From: Sphingomonas sp. SRS2
Lineage (GTDB): Bacteria; Pseudomonadota; Alphaproteobacteria; Sphingomonadales; Sphingomonadaceae
Direction: 5' to 3'
Length of the DNA stretch: 61,294 bases
Assembly: GCF_000971055.1 (NCBI RefSeq)
Contig: NZ_LARW01000113.1
Span: forward strand, 1-61,294
The position numbers were made by a program, and so were the translations under genes. The notes under the pieces are model-generated. The model searched no databases. It was not told the DNA's origin and saw nothing but the letters and a program-made list of their open reading frames with translations. Below are positions 60,211 to 61,294 of this stretch, piece by piece. The first letter of the stretch is position 1; each line of letters starts with the position of its first letter.

Positions 60211-60760
60211 CGAGCCCACATACGAGGTCGGGCATAAGCGTCCGCCGGTTGCGTCCCAATTCGAAAAGGGAAAATCGGGAAACCCGAAAGGTCGACCGCC
60301 TGGACGTAAAAGGTTGCTTCCGCATGAAGCTGTTTTAGGCCGTGAGGCCCTGATCGTCGAAGGGAAGCACAGGCGCCGAGTTTCTGCCGATGAAGCTTTT
60401 ATCCTGCAGCTTTATGCACGGGGCTTAGCGAAGGAGGGTCCATTAAGAGCTATAGCGATGGAAGCCCTAGAGAAGCCGCAAGTCAGCACGGTCCAGTTTG
60501 CGCGTCGAAAGATCTTTTTCACAATCTATGCCAAAGATGGAGAGGTGGAAAAACCCATGCGTAAGCTCGGCATGGCGCTTCTCCTCGATCGATCTCAGGT
60601 GCTAGCGCGGTGGGTCATTGAGCCGTGGCTTGTGCAGGCAGCACTCGCACGGTTGGGAGATCGGCGCTTAACTATTGAGGAGCAGGAGGTGGTATTGGCG
60701 GCCACGCGAAAACCGCTCACGGTTGAGTGGCCCGAGTGGTGGGAAACCAAGCCTAGCTGA
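60203..60760 (+). CDS. DUF5681-domain protein
   Basis: A 185-residue protein with the DUF5681 signature QFEKGKSGNPKGRPPG at residues 19-34, followed by a conserved helical region (VLGREALIVEGKHRRRVSADE). It overlaps the preceding gene by 8 bases and is the last gene of the methyltransferase module. Such proteins accompany phage or integrative-element DNA methylases; the role is not known. Confidence 0.85.
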   Translation: MDDEPTYEVGHKRPPVASQFEKGKSGNPKGRPPGRKRLLPHEAVLGREALIVEGKHRRRVSADEAFILQLYARGLAKEGPLRAIAMEALEKPQVSTVQFARRKIFFTIYAKDGEVEKPMRKLGMALLLDRSQVLARWVIEPWLVQAALARLGDRRLTIEEQEVVLAATRKPLTVEWPEWWETKPS

Positions 60761-60811
60761 TCTGCACAGCCCTGAACATGTGATGCGATGCTCGTTGGCT
60801 AGAAAAGGATT

Positions 60812-60836
60812 TGGGCGGGAGCCGCGCCCCCGCCCA
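60812..60836. terminator. Hairpin between convergent genes
   Basis: TGGGCGGG (60812-60819) pairs with CCCGCCCA (60829-60836) around a 9-base loop. It lies between the stops of the DUF5681 gene and the SHOCT gene and probably terminates both. Confidence 0.6.
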
Positions 60837-60844
60837 TTCATTGC

Positions 60845-61288
60845 TTAAGCAGCGCCGAGAATTTTAGACTTCATCTCTTGGAACTCGGCGTCGCTGATCG
60901 CGCCGCTGTCGAAAAGCTGCTTGGCCTGGGTGATCTCGTCGAGCATGCGATTGCCACCGGTCATAGTCGCCCCCGCAGGTGCCGCAGCATGGACCGTCAC
61001 ACCGCCAGCGGCAGCGCGAACCTCTTCGATGGCACGAACGCGACGCTTCTCTTCCCAGGCCTGCTCTTGCGATTGGGCATGGCTGTAGATCATGCGGGCG
61101 GGCTCGCTTTCTATACCAGGCAGGTCCAGTTGAGACACCCGGCCATTGCCATGAGCGAATTTGAGGGTGACCCGCACCCACCTGGTCAACGCTGCCACCG
61201 TGATGATGGCGGCCACCAAAACGTTCAGTTCGCTTAAGGACTGGGGCGTGCGGCTGTCGAAGAAGATCGGCTTCCACAAAGCGCGCAT
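60845..61288 (-). CDS. SHOCT-domain membrane protein
   Basis: A 147-residue protein (may extend beyond the window). It has a hydrophobic segment LNVLVAAIITVAALTRWV near the start and a C-terminal SHOCT motif: LDEITQAKQLFDSGAISDAE followed by FQEMKSKILG. SHOCT sequences are short oligomerisation tails. The middle holds a charged coiled region (AQSQEQAWEEKRRVRAIEE). Function unknown; it bounds the accessory module. Confidence 0.75.
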   Translation of the reverse strand: MRALWKPIFFDSRTPQSLSELNVLVAAIITVAALTRWVRVTLKFAHGNGRVSQLDLPGIESEPARMIYSHAQSQEQAWEEKRRVRAIEEVRAAAGGVTVHAAAPAGATMTGGNRMLDEITQAKQLFDSGAISDAEFQEMKSKILGAA

Positions 61289-61294
61289 CGCCGT

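Noticed and set aside
1-61294. CRISPR arrays, tRNA or rRNA genes
   Set aside because: Gaps were read for regularly spaced repeats and TPsiC-like GGTTCRA sequences; none were found.

Overview
The window reads as chromosomal DNA of a GC-rich alphaproteobacterium, most likely a sphingomonad (order Sphingomonadales). Pointers are the 101-residue zinc-free S14 protein, an HWE-type sensor kinase, EcfG-like promoters (GGAAC-N16-CGTT), a mitochondrial-type NDUFS4-like protein, a large TonB-dependent receptor and many small lipoproteins of sphingomonad style. This assignment is inference. No tRNA, rRNA or CRISPR array was seen.

Layout. (1) 1-219: the end of an IS5-family insertion sequence that abuts, and probably clips, the last codons of an oxidoreductase gene. 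(2) 199-13900: a divergent glycan-type cluster. Leftward are a histidine phosphatase, a methyltransferase, an unusual glycosidase-like protein whose barrel motifs are in permuted order, inositol-3-phosphate synthase, a zinc dehydrogenase and a Gfo/Idh dehydrogenase; a small SWIB protein gene lies inside on the other strand. Rightward are seven genes joined by six consecutive 4-base stop/start overlaps: three nucleotide-sugar epimerase/decarboxylase-type SDRs, one GT4-like glycosyltransferase and three tandem CgeB-like glycosyltransferases. I do not recognise this as a characterised pathway; it is the best candidate here for an undescribed system. (3) 13.9-34 kb: housekeeping and stress genes (cupin, stand-alone rpsN, NRAMP-like transporter, a two-component pair in which both genes are frameshifted, serine peptidases, L,D-transpeptidase, ZIP transporter/ferritin-like/manganese catalase operon, hemerythrin, general-stress-type SDR). 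Several are preceded by EcfG-like promoters, so this looks like an island of general-stress-response genes. It contains an orphan 748-residue protein coupled to a lipoprotein.

(4) 34-42.3 kb: a TonB-dependent receptor, an SDR/zinc dehydrogenase/lactonase operon with its own EcfG-like promoter, and small lipoprotein and membrane-protein genes. (5) 42.3-50.5 kb: nicotinate phosphoribosyltransferase, then a full gene set for oxidative (De Ley-Doudoroff) D-galactose breakdown: galactose 1-dehydrogenase, lactonase, galactonate dehydratase, KDGal kinase and KDPGal aldolase, with an aldose 1-epimerase and a divergent family-1 glycosidase. (6) 50.5-56.5 kb: two fused proteins (family-1 glycosidase + RmlD-like reductase; glycosyltransferase + UDP-galactopyranose mutase) and a cytosolic family-5-like glycosidase, perhaps a satellite of the first glycan cluster. 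(7) 56.5-61.3 kb: a host-attachment-type protein, a gap with three AGGGAGTTT repeats, then an accessory module of a ParB-domain DNA methyltransferase and two phage-associated small proteins, ending with a SHOCT-domain protein.

How the parts may work together: inositol phosphate synthesis, phosphatase and dehydrogenases could supply a cyclitol or modified sugar; the SDRs supply nucleotide sugars; four glycosyltransferases and a methyltransferase would assemble and cap a short glycan. EcfG-like sites in the divergent promoter suggest possible stress control. The galactose pathway and the UDP-galactopyranose mutase fusion show that galactose is both degraded and used for furanose-form sugar.
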